Assembly (NCBI GenBank): GCA_947561715.1
Contig: OX387201.1
Location: 8,368,001 to 8,432,000, forward strand
DNA: 64,000 nt
Direction: 5' to 3'
From: Ascidia mentula
Lineage: Eukaryota > Chordata > Ascidiacea > Phlebobranchia > Ascidiidae
Shown: one piece after another, positions 45,601-59,600 of the stretch
How positions within the stretch are numbered: position 1 is the stretch's first letter
How the letters are laid out: each line of letters opens with the position of its first letter
Translations under genes and position numbers: made by a program
The notes under the pieces: model-generated
Told to the model about the DNA's origin: nothing
Databases searched by the model: none
The model's input: only the letters and a program-made list of their open reading frames with translations

Positions 45601-48600
45601 ATTGGCCACATCGTATCCTTCAGCACCTTTTTTACCTCAAACAACCGGTCTGTTTTCGACGTAATTGCAAGTTGGACGTTCTTTCAACTACGGACAACAT
45701 GACGTCATTAACATGGCGACCTTAAATTTTCTCAAATAAATTGTTGGTGGAAAATATATTCTTTTCACCCGTCGGGTAAGTGATCGATATCATCAATACC
45801 AAGTGTCGGGGAATAAAACCACTATCCGTCAAGCAGGAATTTCGTCCAACTATTTGGATTTCCCTTTGCGTTATTTAACCGCGCCCTTGGCCATTGTCCG
45901 GTCGGATATAGATGACCGCTGACCGTCGCGACGACCTTATTATGTGCACAGGTGGCTCGCAAGCCAATCTATCATTACTCTTAAGCTAGTAGACATGTTT
46001 ACTTCAAGCAGCACCGCAAGGCCACGCGCGTGCAATGGCCGTCGCCTAAAAAGCACGGTAGAATTTCGACGACCCTTGAACGTAGCGTTTTTGACTTTGA
46101 CAGCTCGGCGACGGATAAACAGCGCTCTTCGGCACACGACAACGCCCTCTCCACAGCCGAGCGCTTGGTGAAGGAATTCAAGTCCAGCGACCCATTCAAA
46201 GTACAGGTGCTCGAGAACATGGTTCTGGTTTCGACCAAACACAAACCCAACGCGGACCGTGCCCTTGCCAACTTCGTGGAGATTCTGAAGAAAAAGGTTA
46301 GAAACAGTGGTGGAAGATTAAGTGCGTTTGCAGGAATATATCAGATATGTCTATCAGAAGGTTGTTTACCGAACCAACGCATTTTTATGCACGATTTAGT
46401 TGAATAGAATTCTGTTTTGGGTTCCCAAAATTTTGAGACATTTTAACTCCCATGTAACGCACAGCAACCAACACAATTACCAAACCAAAAAAAACTCGAA
46501 GCGAACACCGAGTGTGTGCTTGCCAGGCCGCAAGTTGTACAACTCCGCACATATACTTAAGTGCCTAAAATAAACGCCCATTGATTCGAACAACACGATT
46601 AGGTGATAATGTGTTATCAGGGCGATAAACTGATAACGGCTTTCAAATCAGCACTCTAGGTATATATGGTAGTGCATATGCGCAATTTGTGGGCCATCCC
46701 ATTGCACATGACGGAGGTTCACAAGCTTGCACTCCCATTGTTTTTCACTTCTTCATTTCGTTGAAATAATCGGCCTTAACTTGTAATTCGGCCACAGTAG
46801 TACACGGGTTTGCGTCTCGGGCGCTATCTGCCTACATGGGAGGGTCGTATATACACTTTGACTCAAACGCATTCCGGGAAACCTGCAAAACGTGCAGACG
46901 GCTCGTCGAGGTCATTGCATGGGTGACTACTTACCGCCTGACCCACCGACAAATCGTGACGACTCTCCTGCATTTACATTTCGGGACGAGGCCAACAAGG
47001 GGATCGTTTGGTTCGCCGCACAAAAACTATTGGGCCCAAGAACTCTTATTGGCTTCGCGCCCGGGGGAATTGTTTTCGTAGATACATGTATAGATGTATT
47101 GGCCGTGGATTTTATCAGACACGGTTGGTATTTGCGCAAAATGTTGAGACATATGGGCGTCACGCGAAAACAGGAGGCTAATTTGCATACAATGCCCTTA
47201 ACAGCCTCGCGACTAATTTAAAACGTTTTTTTTCGGTACACAGAAAGACTACGTGCCGGCTCTGCTTGGAATGGGCTTCGCATATCAAATACTTAAACAG
47301 ACACCGCGGGCTCGGAACCAACTGAAGCGAATTTCAAAGGTGAGGAAACAAATTTAATTTTGCCGTCGGTCAACACACACCTTCCTGTGGACACAGCGCC
47401 AATCTTTCGGTCGGCCATTTGTCAACGTCTCTGCCATTTAGTTGACCTTTCCAAGGGACTTGATCGGTCACCGCAGTTGTTTCCCGCGTTCGGGCCACTT
47501 TTTCTTCCTGTCAGTTGTATGCGATTAGAGATTTGCGCATTTCTTTAGGTTTCCATGCCAACTTACTACGTGTTGCGGAGATTGGTTTTATAATTGATGC
47601 AACATCATTTCAACTCGGCTTGCGCAATAAGCGGTTTCTTGCACAGTTTGGTGCGATTCCGAACCAGAATTGCCGCTTTCGTTTCTGGGATTCCGCAACA
47701 GTTATTTATAAGCCAACCATATATGGATGCCTAACTCTATAAAAAGCTCTCCACAATTAACTTCTCAGCACATGATGAGATGACTACGGATAACATAAAT
47801 GTAGTTATAAGTGTAAACATTATGTGAGAGTGATGTTGGTCTAGCTTTGCTGCATGCCGCTGTAACCCCGTTTTTTTAAAGTATATATTTTTCTAACGTT
47901 TGGCTTGACTGGTCAACAGAGCTTCTATATCAGGGGTGCACAACTTGAATGGGGATGTGTGCCATAATATTTTATACAATCTGGTAATGGCTATTTAAAA
48001 AAAATTTGCATATTAAAAACTGAAAAAAGCAATTGCTGTTTGTCCCTATTCTGTTTGGAATAAAACGAACGCTGTAAAAAAAACATGGAATACGAATATA
48101 TTTCCAACGCGTCCAAATTGGTACATTTTTTAAAAATTCGATCATCGTTTTTTTAGCTTATTTTCACATCAGTTGTGTTCGCCGTATATTCCTTGTGCAT
48201 CCACGTTACATTTACCGATTTTTTAAACGTATGCAGACCCTACTTAAGTTTCACAATGCTCACAGATGCAATGGACGACCGAAGAAGCAGAGGATTTCGA
48301 GCAAGCCTGGCTGCTACTGGCCGACGTCTATATCACCGCCGGCAAATACGATATGGCCACCGAATTGCTCAAGAAGTGTCTGGAACAGAATAAGGTAGGG
48401 CGAAATCCGACAAGACACAAACAATGCTGGTCTAGCCACTATAACTCAATACAGCCCATATGTCAAAGAAACCTGTTAGTCACCAACAAGGTCTAGTAGA
48501 CAGCCCCTGGCCCACGACCAATCACATGGTATTACAGACTCCCCAGCGCTTCTGAGTGTTTTGATTACTTGTTCAATACAGCTGAGGCTGTTGCGGTCAA

Positions 48601-49500
48601 ATGCTGCCCTGATAACGCAGATCGATATTTCCGAGATGGGTCGCGACCGTGAATTCTGCATTGCGGCTTAAACATGAGGATATTATCAGTATTTAATTTT
48701 ATGTTTTAATTGCATTGCTTTCTTCTCAAAACACACAGTTAGCGTTTGCGGAGGTCCAGCCACAGAATTAAAGGTTGTTGTTTTCGAATGAATCATGATA
48801 TCCACGAACATATGAATTATTCAAACGAACGCATTTCGTCCATAAAACATATCTTCGTATCGCAAATGGACATGGAAACGGTCCAAATACGATTAAGGTT
48901 ATCTGTCTCTTCTTAAATACAACTTGCATATATGTTTGCAAACAGTCGTGCTGCAAGGCATACGAGTACCTTGGCTTCATATACGAGAAGGAGCAATCCT
49001 ACAAGGACGCGGCCAACAACTACGAAAGGGCCTGGGAACACAGCAACGAAACTAATGCTGTCGTCGGTAAGAGGTCTCCTTGGTGATCGACATTTCCTAA
49101 TGCATCTAATGATGGTTTGGCGTTTGACTTGCTGCAAACTGAACATGCGCTTGTTATTTTGCTTCATTTTTTTCCCAAAAACCTTGATATGCGTGTTAAA
49201 GTCAAATCAACTGGAGATAAGTTTTGGATTAAACATTCGCAACTTCCCAACGTTATAAAGTTGTTCAAGAGATAAATATAATTTTATGACCTTGTAGTTT
49301 TTGTTCAAAACTGTTTATTTTTTATTTTTAAACAAACGTAACCATTTACTGCAGGTTACAAGCTTGCATTCAACTATATGAAAGCGAAACGTCACATCGA
49401 CGCAATCAACATTTCACACAAGGTCCTCGCCCAAAATCCAAACTACCCTCGCATGCGGAAGGATATTTTGGACAAAGCGCGTGCAAGCATCCGTGCTTAG
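36678..49500 (+). CDS. TTC21B: TTC21/IFT139, intraflagellar transport complex A TPR protein, 31 exons, 1329 aa
   Basis: Peripheral subunit of IFT-A needed for retrograde ciliary transport. Exons: 36678-36834, 36895-37005, 37113-37279, 37483-37610, 37748-37900, 37988-38102, 38170-38238, 38328-38444, 38523-38723, 38786-38986, 39202-39331, 39489-39646, 40025-40166, 40416-40501, 40572-40631, 40699-40806, 40977-41047, 41123-41195, 41522-41629, 41702-41821, 41989-42132, 42444-42620, 43458-43571, 43793-43885, 44504-44649, 45431-45586, 46104-46296, 47244-47339, 48266-48394, 48946-49066, 49355-49500; every junction keeps frame. Nearly the whole protein is TPR superhelix. It aligns in order with vertebrate TTC21B (1316 aa): for example [93 protein letters not shown] and the C-terminal [14 protein letters not shown]. 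Exons 1-11 and their introns are CpG-poor; from intron 11 onward both are CpG-rich. TTC21A and TTC21B are not distinguished here. Confidence 0.95.
43203..43240. repeat. Perfect 19-bp tandem duplication
   Basis: Two identical 19-bp units (TTTGGAGAAGTGTTTCGGT) at 43203-43221 and 43222-43240 in IFT139 intron 22. Perfect identity suggests a recent slippage event. Confidence 0.9.
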
Positions 49501-50649
49501 AATCCCTACGTCCTTTCATTTTCTCGCACTTCACTGTGCTGTATCGACGCTCCATACGCGTATTCTGTGTTGTTATTTGTTAGTGCAACACTATTGCGGT
49601 GTAGCGCTGCTTTGTTGATTTTGTAGAAATATTTTTTATGTATTTCTAGAATGTAGCAGTTTATCTTCAAATATTGTTGAAATTTTTTCTAATTTTTAGT
49701 GGTGTTGCAAATTATACCAAACATATAGTGATGGTGCTCTAGTGTTTATTTGTTGACAATATTTTACAAGTGACTTCGAAACTATTTTTCAAACGATCTC
49801 TTAAATATATTTTTGTACAATTCTGAGCGATATGTGTTAATGGCTTGTCACATTTTTTTTTGCTTTGGCAAGATTTTTTCCATTCCGACGCATGAGTACT
49901 GCGTAACACGATAGCCAAATAAACTGTCTTTCGGAGTATTGCGGATTCATAAACTTTTATACGGGGAGATCGTTGCACACCAAGAAGCACGTTTGCTGCC
50001 CAGTGAGAGGACACACAGGTAGGGAGTAAACGCGATTGAAGCGAAGACCCACAGCGTTATGTGTGGGTGAGTACACGAGCAAGAAGAGAAGGCCTGCCGG
50101 GATAGCGACGTTGTCGCACCGCCGCGTCTAGACGTCGGGCTCGCGGGAGCGTGCACAGACCAAAGGCACACACCCTACTGAAAAACAGCGCCTAACTTTG
50201 GCTGTTTGTCTGCGCCTGGACATCGATTCGCGCCGCGACAGTCCGCAAGATACATCGCCCTGCTCGGCAGTCGCCTTTGGCGCTGTACTAGCTAATGTTG
50301 GAGTTGTTTTTCAGTCACGCTTTGCTTAGGATTTCTGTTTACTGCTTGGAATTATATAATGCTTCTTTGGACAGCACCGCCAAGTTAGCTTAGCCATGTA
50401 AGTTGTATCATTGTTGGTTTTGAGGCAGGCTGTAGTAGGTTTTGTTTACTTGCCTGCCACACGATGTATCAGGTTTTGCACTTATGCCCGGTTCAAAAGA
50501 TGTGTTTATTTAGGTGTGCCAAACACTTCAACGTAGAAAGCAATGTCAGTAAACTGTGTGACGCGTTTGTTTAAGTTGTTTTTGTCTTCGTGAATATCCG
50601 TGTTAGAACTGTGAACCTCTTGTGCATGGCTTCAAGCTAGCCACAAGCC
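49501..50649 (+). other. IFT139 3' UTR and SKI promoter/5' UTR
   Basis: A candidate poly(A) signal AATAAA lies at 49918-49923. CpG-rich sequence at about 49980-50270 is the likely SKI promoter, including a short hairpin-forming repeat (ACCCACA 50047-50053 with TGTGGGT 50062-50068). No coding exon is supported. Confidence 0.45.
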
Positions 50650-53600
50650 ATGGAAAATCTTCGTCGCCAATCCTACTCAGAAAGCCTCAAAACGACCCTA
50701 AATTGTTACCAACTGAGTAGTGCGGACAGCTTAAGCGGACCTAGTGGATACTCAGCCCTTGCAGCACAACTGTGGTTCAAAGTAAGCAATTGTTTTAATA
50801 GATTAACAAACTAGCAAAAGGCAAGCTGCAAACTAGCTATAGCAATTCATCTACTGGAAGTCAGGCACCAGCAAGAATAAATATTAAATATTTTGTGAAG
50901 GATAACAAGCAAGCCCCACCAAACCCACCCCCTCCGTTGATTCAAATACCTCTACTGATGCCAAATGATACTTCTACACAACGAGCTGAAACAGTATTGG
51001 CTGGAGAGAGAATTGCCTGTTTCATAGTTGGTGGAGAAAAACGGTTGTGCTTGCCGCAGGTCAGTTTTCTTATTTTTTTTATTTTTGTTTCTCAAAAAGA
51101 TTACTTTTGCCTTATAATTTTACATATACTGTTTTGTTGCAGATTCTAACAACTGTTTTGAGGGAATTTAGCATAGCAGACATAAACCGAACATGCGCAG
51201 AACTCCACATCTACTGCAGCCGCTGTTCACCCGATCAACTTGAGATCCTAAAAGTACTGGGAATATTGCCATTTAATACCACACAATGTGGTCTCATCAC
51301 CAAAACTGATGCGGAGCGTCTTGTTTCGACTCTTGGAGTGGATTATCCTCTAAACTCAAAATACCAACCACATAGCGTATGTTTTAATAAACTATGTTAT
51401 GGATTAGTTATATGGGTTGTTTAGTTGTCCTTAACAATGCAAGTTTCTGAATCTTAAGGCAAAATTCTTTTTTACTTTTGCAGAATGAAAACAAGGGTCT
51501 GCAAGTATACCATGAATGTTTTGGTCGTGGTGATGGAATATTTTATCCCGATCTTTATACATTACCTGATGCTCCATGTATAATGTGCATGGATTGCAAA
51601 ATTTCTTTCTCCCCTGCTAAATTTGTGAGCCATTCTCACAGGTATTGCTTCAAACTGATATTGCTTTCTACATGCATAACTACATACTGCCATGTTTACT
51701 CCACAAATGCATTTTATTTTTAGCAATATTTCACTAATTTCTTGCAGGTGATCTTTCTCAAATTCTCTATTTCATTTTTGGTGTTTTTATTTCAGAGGCC
51801 TCGAAAAGCACACATGTCATTGGGGTTTTGACCCTGAAAATTGGAGGAGTTATCTTCTGCTGCCGAAGGACACCCACCAAAGTGTTTTTAAGGATCATGA
51901 CAAGCTCTTGACGTCTCTTAAAGCCAAATTTGACATTTCCGTACAAAGACCCAACACAACCACACCACCACCAAAGAGGAGACACGTAAGTCAATGCATT
52001 GTCATTGCTGGCATTGCGTGTTAAGCGAATGGATGTTAAAGTCGTCAAAGCTTTGTGCCTACTTAGCACATCCTATTTCACGCATTAATCGCACGTCGGT
52101 TTTGGATGAACGATCAAATTCCAAAAGGCCTTGTGTATACGTGTTAGCGTGGACCGTCGTGCTGGCGTAGTTGATTAGGAACAATTCGTGACGCGAAATC
52201 GGATACTGTGGACGTCCCACGCAAGGGCGGCGTTGCGTAAGATCGCTGCTCTTTTGATTCACGCGCCGAATTTGCGCCGAAAATAGAGCAATTAAAGCGC
52301 AGAGATCACTTGTAAAAGGCTGAAATCCTTCGGCCGCTAATCAGCCTGCGCCTGACCTCCATAATTGTTGATCTCGCCTTCTCGCAATTGGATATGGATG
52401 GACTTGATCAGTTGGCAACCGTGGTTGATCGTAGCAAACCATAAAATCTTGGAACTATTTCTGCGCAATATTGGTCGTGTGTGTTAACTAGATTGCAGGA
52501 GCAGTGGTCGGCCAGTCAGGTGCCAAGTCGACATGGGAAGCCTACTTCCACGATTTTTGGCCGTACACATACTGAAGTTTGCGGAGGGTTTATGGTTTGC
52601 ACACAAATAACGCCACGATGTCTGTCATGTCATCCGTCTGCACGCAACTGTTTAAGACATAGCTTATCTCGAAATCCGTGAGGGATTGGGAACAACCTTT
52701 TGCCGAGAGAATAAGGGGTCAATACCGCCAAGGCGCCGACGTCTGCTGCAGAATGTGTCTGTCGAGCCCGGATTACGAAACAGCTTTTAAAGTTTTGTTG
52801 CGTAACCGCAATATAGGTGCGTGTTTCGGACATGAAATACTCTTAAGGGGCGTAGGGGGGACCTAAACCGAACTTCGTAAACCGGCGGATATACGTTGGC
52901 GGCGCGTCATGCAGCACGACAAATCGCTTTGTTCTCGTATGCCATGCATTATAGGACGGGTCCTTCTCGTTTCCTGAAGTGGTTTGAACCCGCTTCACAG
53001 CTTCGTTACATTGGCTCGGAATCCCCGCCATTAGGCAAATTCGAATGTCTCCCGTTTGCTGCCACTTGCACTTTGCATGACATTAACTAGACAGACGCGA
53101 GTGCGCCCCGACGGTTCTGGTGAGTTTCATGATTAATTCATAGCAGTCCCGACGCCTGGGTGTTGCGCTAGCAAATCCCTATGTCCTAGTTGGCGACGGT
53201 CTGGGTACTCCAATCGCCCCTTGTCCTTCAATATTAACAACACCTCGAATTGCAGTTGTTTAAGGCTTATGAATAGAAGCTTACGAATCAAGCCTCTCGT
53301 AAATTTGGTCCAGCGCCTTGTTATCGCACCATCTCTGTACTTATTTCTTGGAAGAACGATAGTGGGCGCCTCTTTCAGTCGAAGGGCCGGTGCTCTACCG
53401 TAGTGAGCGCTGTTTGCTCTGCGACAAGATCATCGATGTCGCGACATTGACATGCCTCGCACGTCACCGCAACCATGTCACGGCGAACGATCGATGGGAA
53501 TCCCATTATCGCTTGGTGTCTGATGTGCCAAAGATGGGTTGCCGCGCCTGTGTAGACTGTTCCACTGTAGGCAACACTACCGGTTAGAACTCCCATGCCA

Positions 53601-56600
53601 TTGGCAAAACGTGGCTAATGAAGTGTGATGGAATGTAGGCTGCCCATCCGTGCAGCGAAAGAGGCCCGTTGAGTAGCTGGGATAAAGTCTCACTGCCCTG
53701 TCCGCCCTGATTGGTGACCAACAAGGCTTTCATTAACAAAATCCCGTTGCTAAATCCGGTGGTCGGTTGCGTTCGCGAGATACACGCCGTTTTACGCGGA
53801 AAGAGTGGGCACTGCCGCAGTAGTGCTGGCCGCGTGCACGCAAGTTCCGCTACTATGCGAGGGTCGACCCTCCGCGTAATGCGATCTTCGCACGCTAAGC
53901 ACACAGTGTCACGTGACTTCCAGACCGATGCCAGGCGTGCAGTGTGGTCGAGTGATATTTGTCAGGCTCTGACCGGATATATCAGCTGGACCGCAAAGGG
54001 CGTTAAGGCCAGGCGCCATGTCTTGTGGGAATTGAAGCGGCGTTCCTACGAATACCAGGCGATAAAATTGCACCAGCGCCCCTAGAAAGTTCAACCCTGT
54101 CCATGGAGCGCTATAACGGTAATGGTGCAATGACGCAGCGCGCACTGACGTAGATCTTCTGCCGCCCGTGCGTTTTGTCACGCGACATCAAAGGTGACGT
54201 AATGACTTTTGTCTGTCGATCACTTGCATCAGGATTTGCCCTTACACGCGGCTCAGACCTTGAGGAATTGTTACGCTTCTGTAATAAACGAAACTATGGC
54301 TGAGCAACCCAACAGAAAACCTCGGTGTGTAATTTATTGCCATTTTTGCGTCCCGTCCTCAACAACTCTAGCACTTCCCACACGTTCAGTAATCACTCTT
54401 CGTGCGTCGTGCGAAAATTCCCCGCCTTGTATGTAACCGCACATGCCCCTTTCTATTCGTCAAAAACCACTACAGCAATCGGTTTTAACGATCCCTATGC
54501 CCGTTCCAAATACGTTATTTTCGTAGAAAATGGTTGGTTAATCGTTGTATTTGTACCTTTACATATATACGAGTCATTTGGAATTTATTGATATGTGTTG
54601 TTGCCAAAATAATCTTTCTTCCAATTGGATTTTGTCCCCTTCTGGAAAATTGATATGTGGTTACAGGGAATTTTTCGCTCTCCTTCAGGCAAAACACTGG
54701 ATGTGCGTAAAACAGCGTAATTATAGCTGCTGATATCGTAATGCACAATACGACAATCAGTGACTCACACTCTAGTTTTAAGGCAAGGGTTTGCGTTACG
54801 CAGGTGTCCATAACGTATATCTTATCCGTAACATATATCAAACGGCTGCTGTCATGTCCTTCCTCGCCCCATGCTGTTTTAATACATGTCGACGAGAAGT
54901 CGCAGCGTGTTCCTGGAAGTGCGTTAACCCCACACTGGAGCATGCCTGCTTCGCATAAACTGCTGTTGTTGCGTTCAGTGGTCCAGTGTGCATTGCTGGG
55001 CAGCCATAAACCTAGTGTAAACATTGCCTTGTGCTGGTGGATGGCCGAAGCAACTGGGGCCACGAAACGGTATGCATTCACGTCTTCTGGCCCGTTCGCG
55101 ACCGTTTTGACCTTACCCTTATCAGTGGCATCTTGACCACTCATTCGCTGCCTGTTAGGGGGTTCCGGCTGACCCCTGCACTGTAACCCCGGTCATTGGC
55201 GTCAGGTCTTCGCTGTTTATGTCATTCAAGCGATCCTACGTTACGATTTAACTGGGTGATAAGATTAAATTCCCACAAAAACCGCGCTGCAGCGAAACTT
55301 CTGTCCAGTCGTTTGTCCGCCAGGCGATACTTTGCGGTCGAGGAGTTTAACGAGCGGAATCGTGTATCGAGTGTGCGAACCGACATCTCCACGCAGCATG
55401 CAAATTGTGCCCAACTATTTTGGCATTTTCAAAATAGCAACGCCCAATTTCCGGTCACTGTCCGGCGAATTACGAAATGCACTTTTGTCGGGGATGCGTA
55501 ATTTGTCCAAGCACTGGAAAACTTCTCTGGATCTCCGCGTGTGTCGACGTGGCAACAAGCACTGCCGACTGTTTGGACTTCTCCATCGGTCGACGATGCG
55601 GACACAGGGCTTCTTGTGTAACCGGATACGGTCTTGTCGCGAGCGCAAAGGTAATAAAAACACGCCGAACGCCAATACGCTTAGCGCGGCGAGTGCAAAC
55701 ATAGGCGCATCGCACTCGCAATATCGAAAGCCGATCAACAGGTCTGGAGCGTCCTTCACCAAGGCTCGGCTCGCGCAAAACAACAACGTCGCAGCGATGC
55801 GTGACGCACGACCTGAAAAGCACTCCAGGCTGCGTTCGGCCTGTCGACGCCTAGTCAATTGACCAGACTGCCAAGGGATTTTCGTCGAGCCAGTCTGCTC
55901 GCGATGCGACCGCGAAAGCCTATTTACTCTGGCTACTCTCCGCTCTGTTTGCGCGTTGGTGCGTGAGTGTGCGCGCGCCGGTGACTACGGCGTTGCCAAA
56001 ACGCACGCCTCGTCCGTCAGCGCGCTCGGCCGAGTTAAACTAACAAGGATAGCGATCCGGAGGCGCGCATTCCGTCGAAAGGTTGACCGAAGTCCGTGCT
56101 TTGTAGAAGGTAAGGCCCTCTCTCTTTTATCCGCTCAGCCCTCGCTCTTAAAGGCTTAAGGCCGCGTCGCCTGTTCAACGTCTCTGACACTTCGATTTTT
56201 ATCTTGCCCTCCCTGTTCGCCCCGCTGCAGGAAGCAGTCTAGCGCGCCTCGCCGCACGCGGAAAGTGCCTCCTTGAACCCTGCACAAAAACTCAGTGCCC
56301 ACTAAGCCTGGCGTTTTGACGAATTACCTCTATGGCGAGCCGGCAAGTCCTCGTTTTCCCCTTAGGCATGGGCCTCCCCTGTGAGAACGTAATCCCACCC
56401 GGTGCCCCGGGTCGCCGTAGCCACTGTATCGCTATTCTAAGGCCATCGAGCGGTGATCCATCAACCTGTACAGTCTGTCGCGGCTAAGTAGTGTGCCTGG
56501 GAGTGAAGTAAATTCTCTGTGGGCTCCAGCAACCGCCCGCACTTGAGCACGAGACCAAAAAGTTGTTTTTTTGCCTGCAGGAGCCTGAACCAGATCCTCC

Positions 56601-59600
56601 GCAGAGCAAGAAGATCAAGGCAGAGAATCGAGAGGAACCCCTGTTCATGCCCACTTCTCCCCGTATGCCGCCTCTTTGCTATGGACGTAAGTCGGCTTGG
56701 TTTTGTGATTTGTGTTTTGCGATGAAATCCCTGCTGAAAAATTACAAGGGATAATGTTGGCAGCAAATCATTGTTGGTGACAAAAAGGCAACTTCTAAAT
56801 GTAAATTCAAGACCGAATTGTTGTCCCGATTCGCTTGCTCAACAGAAAACTGGCGCATTCTTGGTTTAACCACTTCGCATTTTTTATGTCGTTTTCCACA
56901 CTTTTTTGTAGTACCGTTCGGCCTTCGTCCGTCGTCCTTCAAGCCCTGGCTTACTGGATTGCCCCTGAGCATGGCACAGCTGCCAGAAATGCGCGCGGCC
57001 CACGAGGAAGCATTGATGAAGGTGTTGGCTCCGATGATGCACGACAGGTGATTAACCCTAAGCCCGTGCGTGCCCCAGGGGTCGATTCGGGGGGTGTAAT
57101 TTTCTGCCCAGACTCCTTTGTTGCCAAACTGAGATGGGTGCCATGTGACCTTTTACCTCTCTGGACAATTGTGGTTTGAAATTACATTATTTTGCAGACG
57201 CCTCCTCCCTGGTTACCTGCAGTTCGGTCCGCCCACAGTTTTGCCTACATCGGAGTCCGTTGTCAATTGGTGAGTACCATTGCACAAACCATTTAAGCCC
57301 CCGCCGCTTACGGCGTTTTAATTTATACGCGCGCGAGGCTATCACGGATTCCAGGAATTTCACTGATGTAAAATTTCACGCTGCACTAGCTGAAAGGCAG
57401 GCGGCGGCGCTTTTATGTCTCAGCGTCAGTTCTCCGTCGAGAACCGCTGGCTGTAGGTTCGTCGGGTCATCTAGTTAATACCCCACGCTTTACTCCGCCT
57501 TGTTTCCTTGTTTTCCACTCGAAAGTCAACAGCGCTTTATGGTCAGTTGATGTCTCTCTTCTTTTTCTGACCGTGTGGTCGCCGTAACGCGCAGTTGCCA
57601 TAGCCTGCTCCTTTCATTAACAATTCACGAACAGAGAGAGGCCCGCGCTTAGGCCCGAGAGCGTTGCTTTAAGAGAGGAAAGCGGCGTCCAGTCTCTCCA
57701 CGCCCTTCACACCGCTCTGTCCGCAACCTTGGCGCGTAGATTTGATACGCTTTACTCCCTGCAAAAAAATCGATCTCTCCGACGCCGAAAGCAGTGCAGC
57801 CGTATTCGGTATTCATCGAATTCATCTGCTGATCGAACGAACTGTTTCCAGGCGTCAATTCATTTCGTCTTTTTTTAGGAGCGCTCCGTCGCAAACGTCG
57901 AAAGCGGCTCCCAATATTACACTAGCTCCCGCCGAATACCAAAAGCGCACAGCTTCGCTCGTCGTCGACAAGGATTCCAAAAGCGAACGTCTTTCCCACC
58001 TTGTGGAAAAAAACGATCGGCGAACCGAGCACAGTCGGTCTTCCAGTCTGACATCACCCCAAGCTGTTAGTGAAGGTCAGTCGCATTCCTCGGCCCTTTG
58101 AATAAAATCGTAAAAAAAAATTTATTGGTTAATTATTGAAACTCAGACCGCCGCAGCGAATCGACCCACCGTTCACGCCAAGTAAGCGTGGAGGCAAACA
58201 GAACATCGGTGCCCCGAAATTCAGAGGATTCTACCAGGGATCACGATCGTCACCGACGTCACTCGGGATCGCAAAAGTCACCGAACCGCCCGAATGAAAG
58301 AGAATCTGGTCGCCTTAAAGTGGAGCTCACTCCACCTTCCCGTCCTTCTGTCGCATCCCCACCTGATGTGGCACTGAGCAAAGCAGTGGCGGCCGCATCC
58401 GCAATGCTCGAACTTTCTTCTGCGGCCAAAGCCAATCGAAAAGCTTCTAATGAAGGCCGATCGTCCCCTGTGGGGGATCCCCAGCTCGGAACGACGAAGT
58501 CCCCACCTTCCCTTATTCCGCTAGAGGCGCTAAATCGCAAGCCGTCGGGTTCCGGGTCGCGGGCGGAAGACAACGATTTTCCGCATGTAGTGGCTTTGGA
58601 CCGGGACCTGGGTCATTTCAAATGGAGTTACGGCGGCTCGTCTTATATTATCAGTGCAACTGGGACGCAGGAGTTAAAAGTGGTGAGTTTTGTTTTGTTA
58701 TATGTGCTATCAGTTTGTCGACACTGTGTATTAAACCGTATTGTGTGGATTATGTAGTTTCACTCCCTGTTGGACGTGGCATGTCCCAGCGCCAGCCTGA
58801 AGCAGCAAATCTCGCACGAGGTCGTGAAAATGAAAGCCTTGGATGAGGAGAGATTGGACATCCAAGCGCGGGTGAAGCGTGATTTAGAAGTGGTAAGTAA
58901 CATGATAAAAATGATGAATATTGATGCAAGATATGGTTTCAACTATCGGCTAAGGTGTGTGGGCGAATAGTCGAGACGCCAAGAAACGTTCAAGCAAATT
59001 TATGTTACCTTTTTTATTTATTTCACATAGAGTAGTAATACACTGGAATCGATGAATATATATTTAACATTTTTTACTTGTCCATGCTAGAGGAGTTACG
59101 AGTTTTAAAAGATGACTTAACGTTGTAAAATTGTACCCGACATGCTGATGTTAACATTATTTCTTGCCACAGGAATTAGACCGCGTGAAGGTATCAAAAA
59201 AACAGAGACTACAGGAGGCAATAAACGTTCGCAACGATATCAAGCAAGAAATGGAACAAATGAGGTAAACAAAGACGAACCTCCCTGGGATGACTTATTT
59301 GACACAAATGTTTGACTGCGCTTCTACCTTTTGTCTAAATTCAAGTTGGTTTTGACAACGGTACCTAACCAGTAACCCAGTCTTGCGCCTTCCCATCGAT
59401 TTTTAAAGACGCTGTCTTGTTTGTAGACTGGAGCATGGCGCCAGAATGGAGCAAATGAAAGACCAGGTGGCCAAATTTGAGGCACAAATGGTAAACTCTT
59501 CGAACGACAAAGAAAGTGAAAACATGAAGGGAATTTCCGAAAAACAGGTTTGTTGATCGCAATATTAATGGATTTAACATAGCCTGGTCACATTAACTAT

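Noticed and set aside
46030..46103. Upstream extension of IFT139 exon 27 frame
   Set aside because: Open frame continues 5' but the phase-2 acceptor at 46102-46103 joins correctly to exon 26 and matches the family; the extension is intron.
55332..55862. 176-codon plus and overlapping 147-codon minus frames
   Set aside because: Both strands are open in CpG-rich intron sequence with few stops; no domain, splice context or codon signal.
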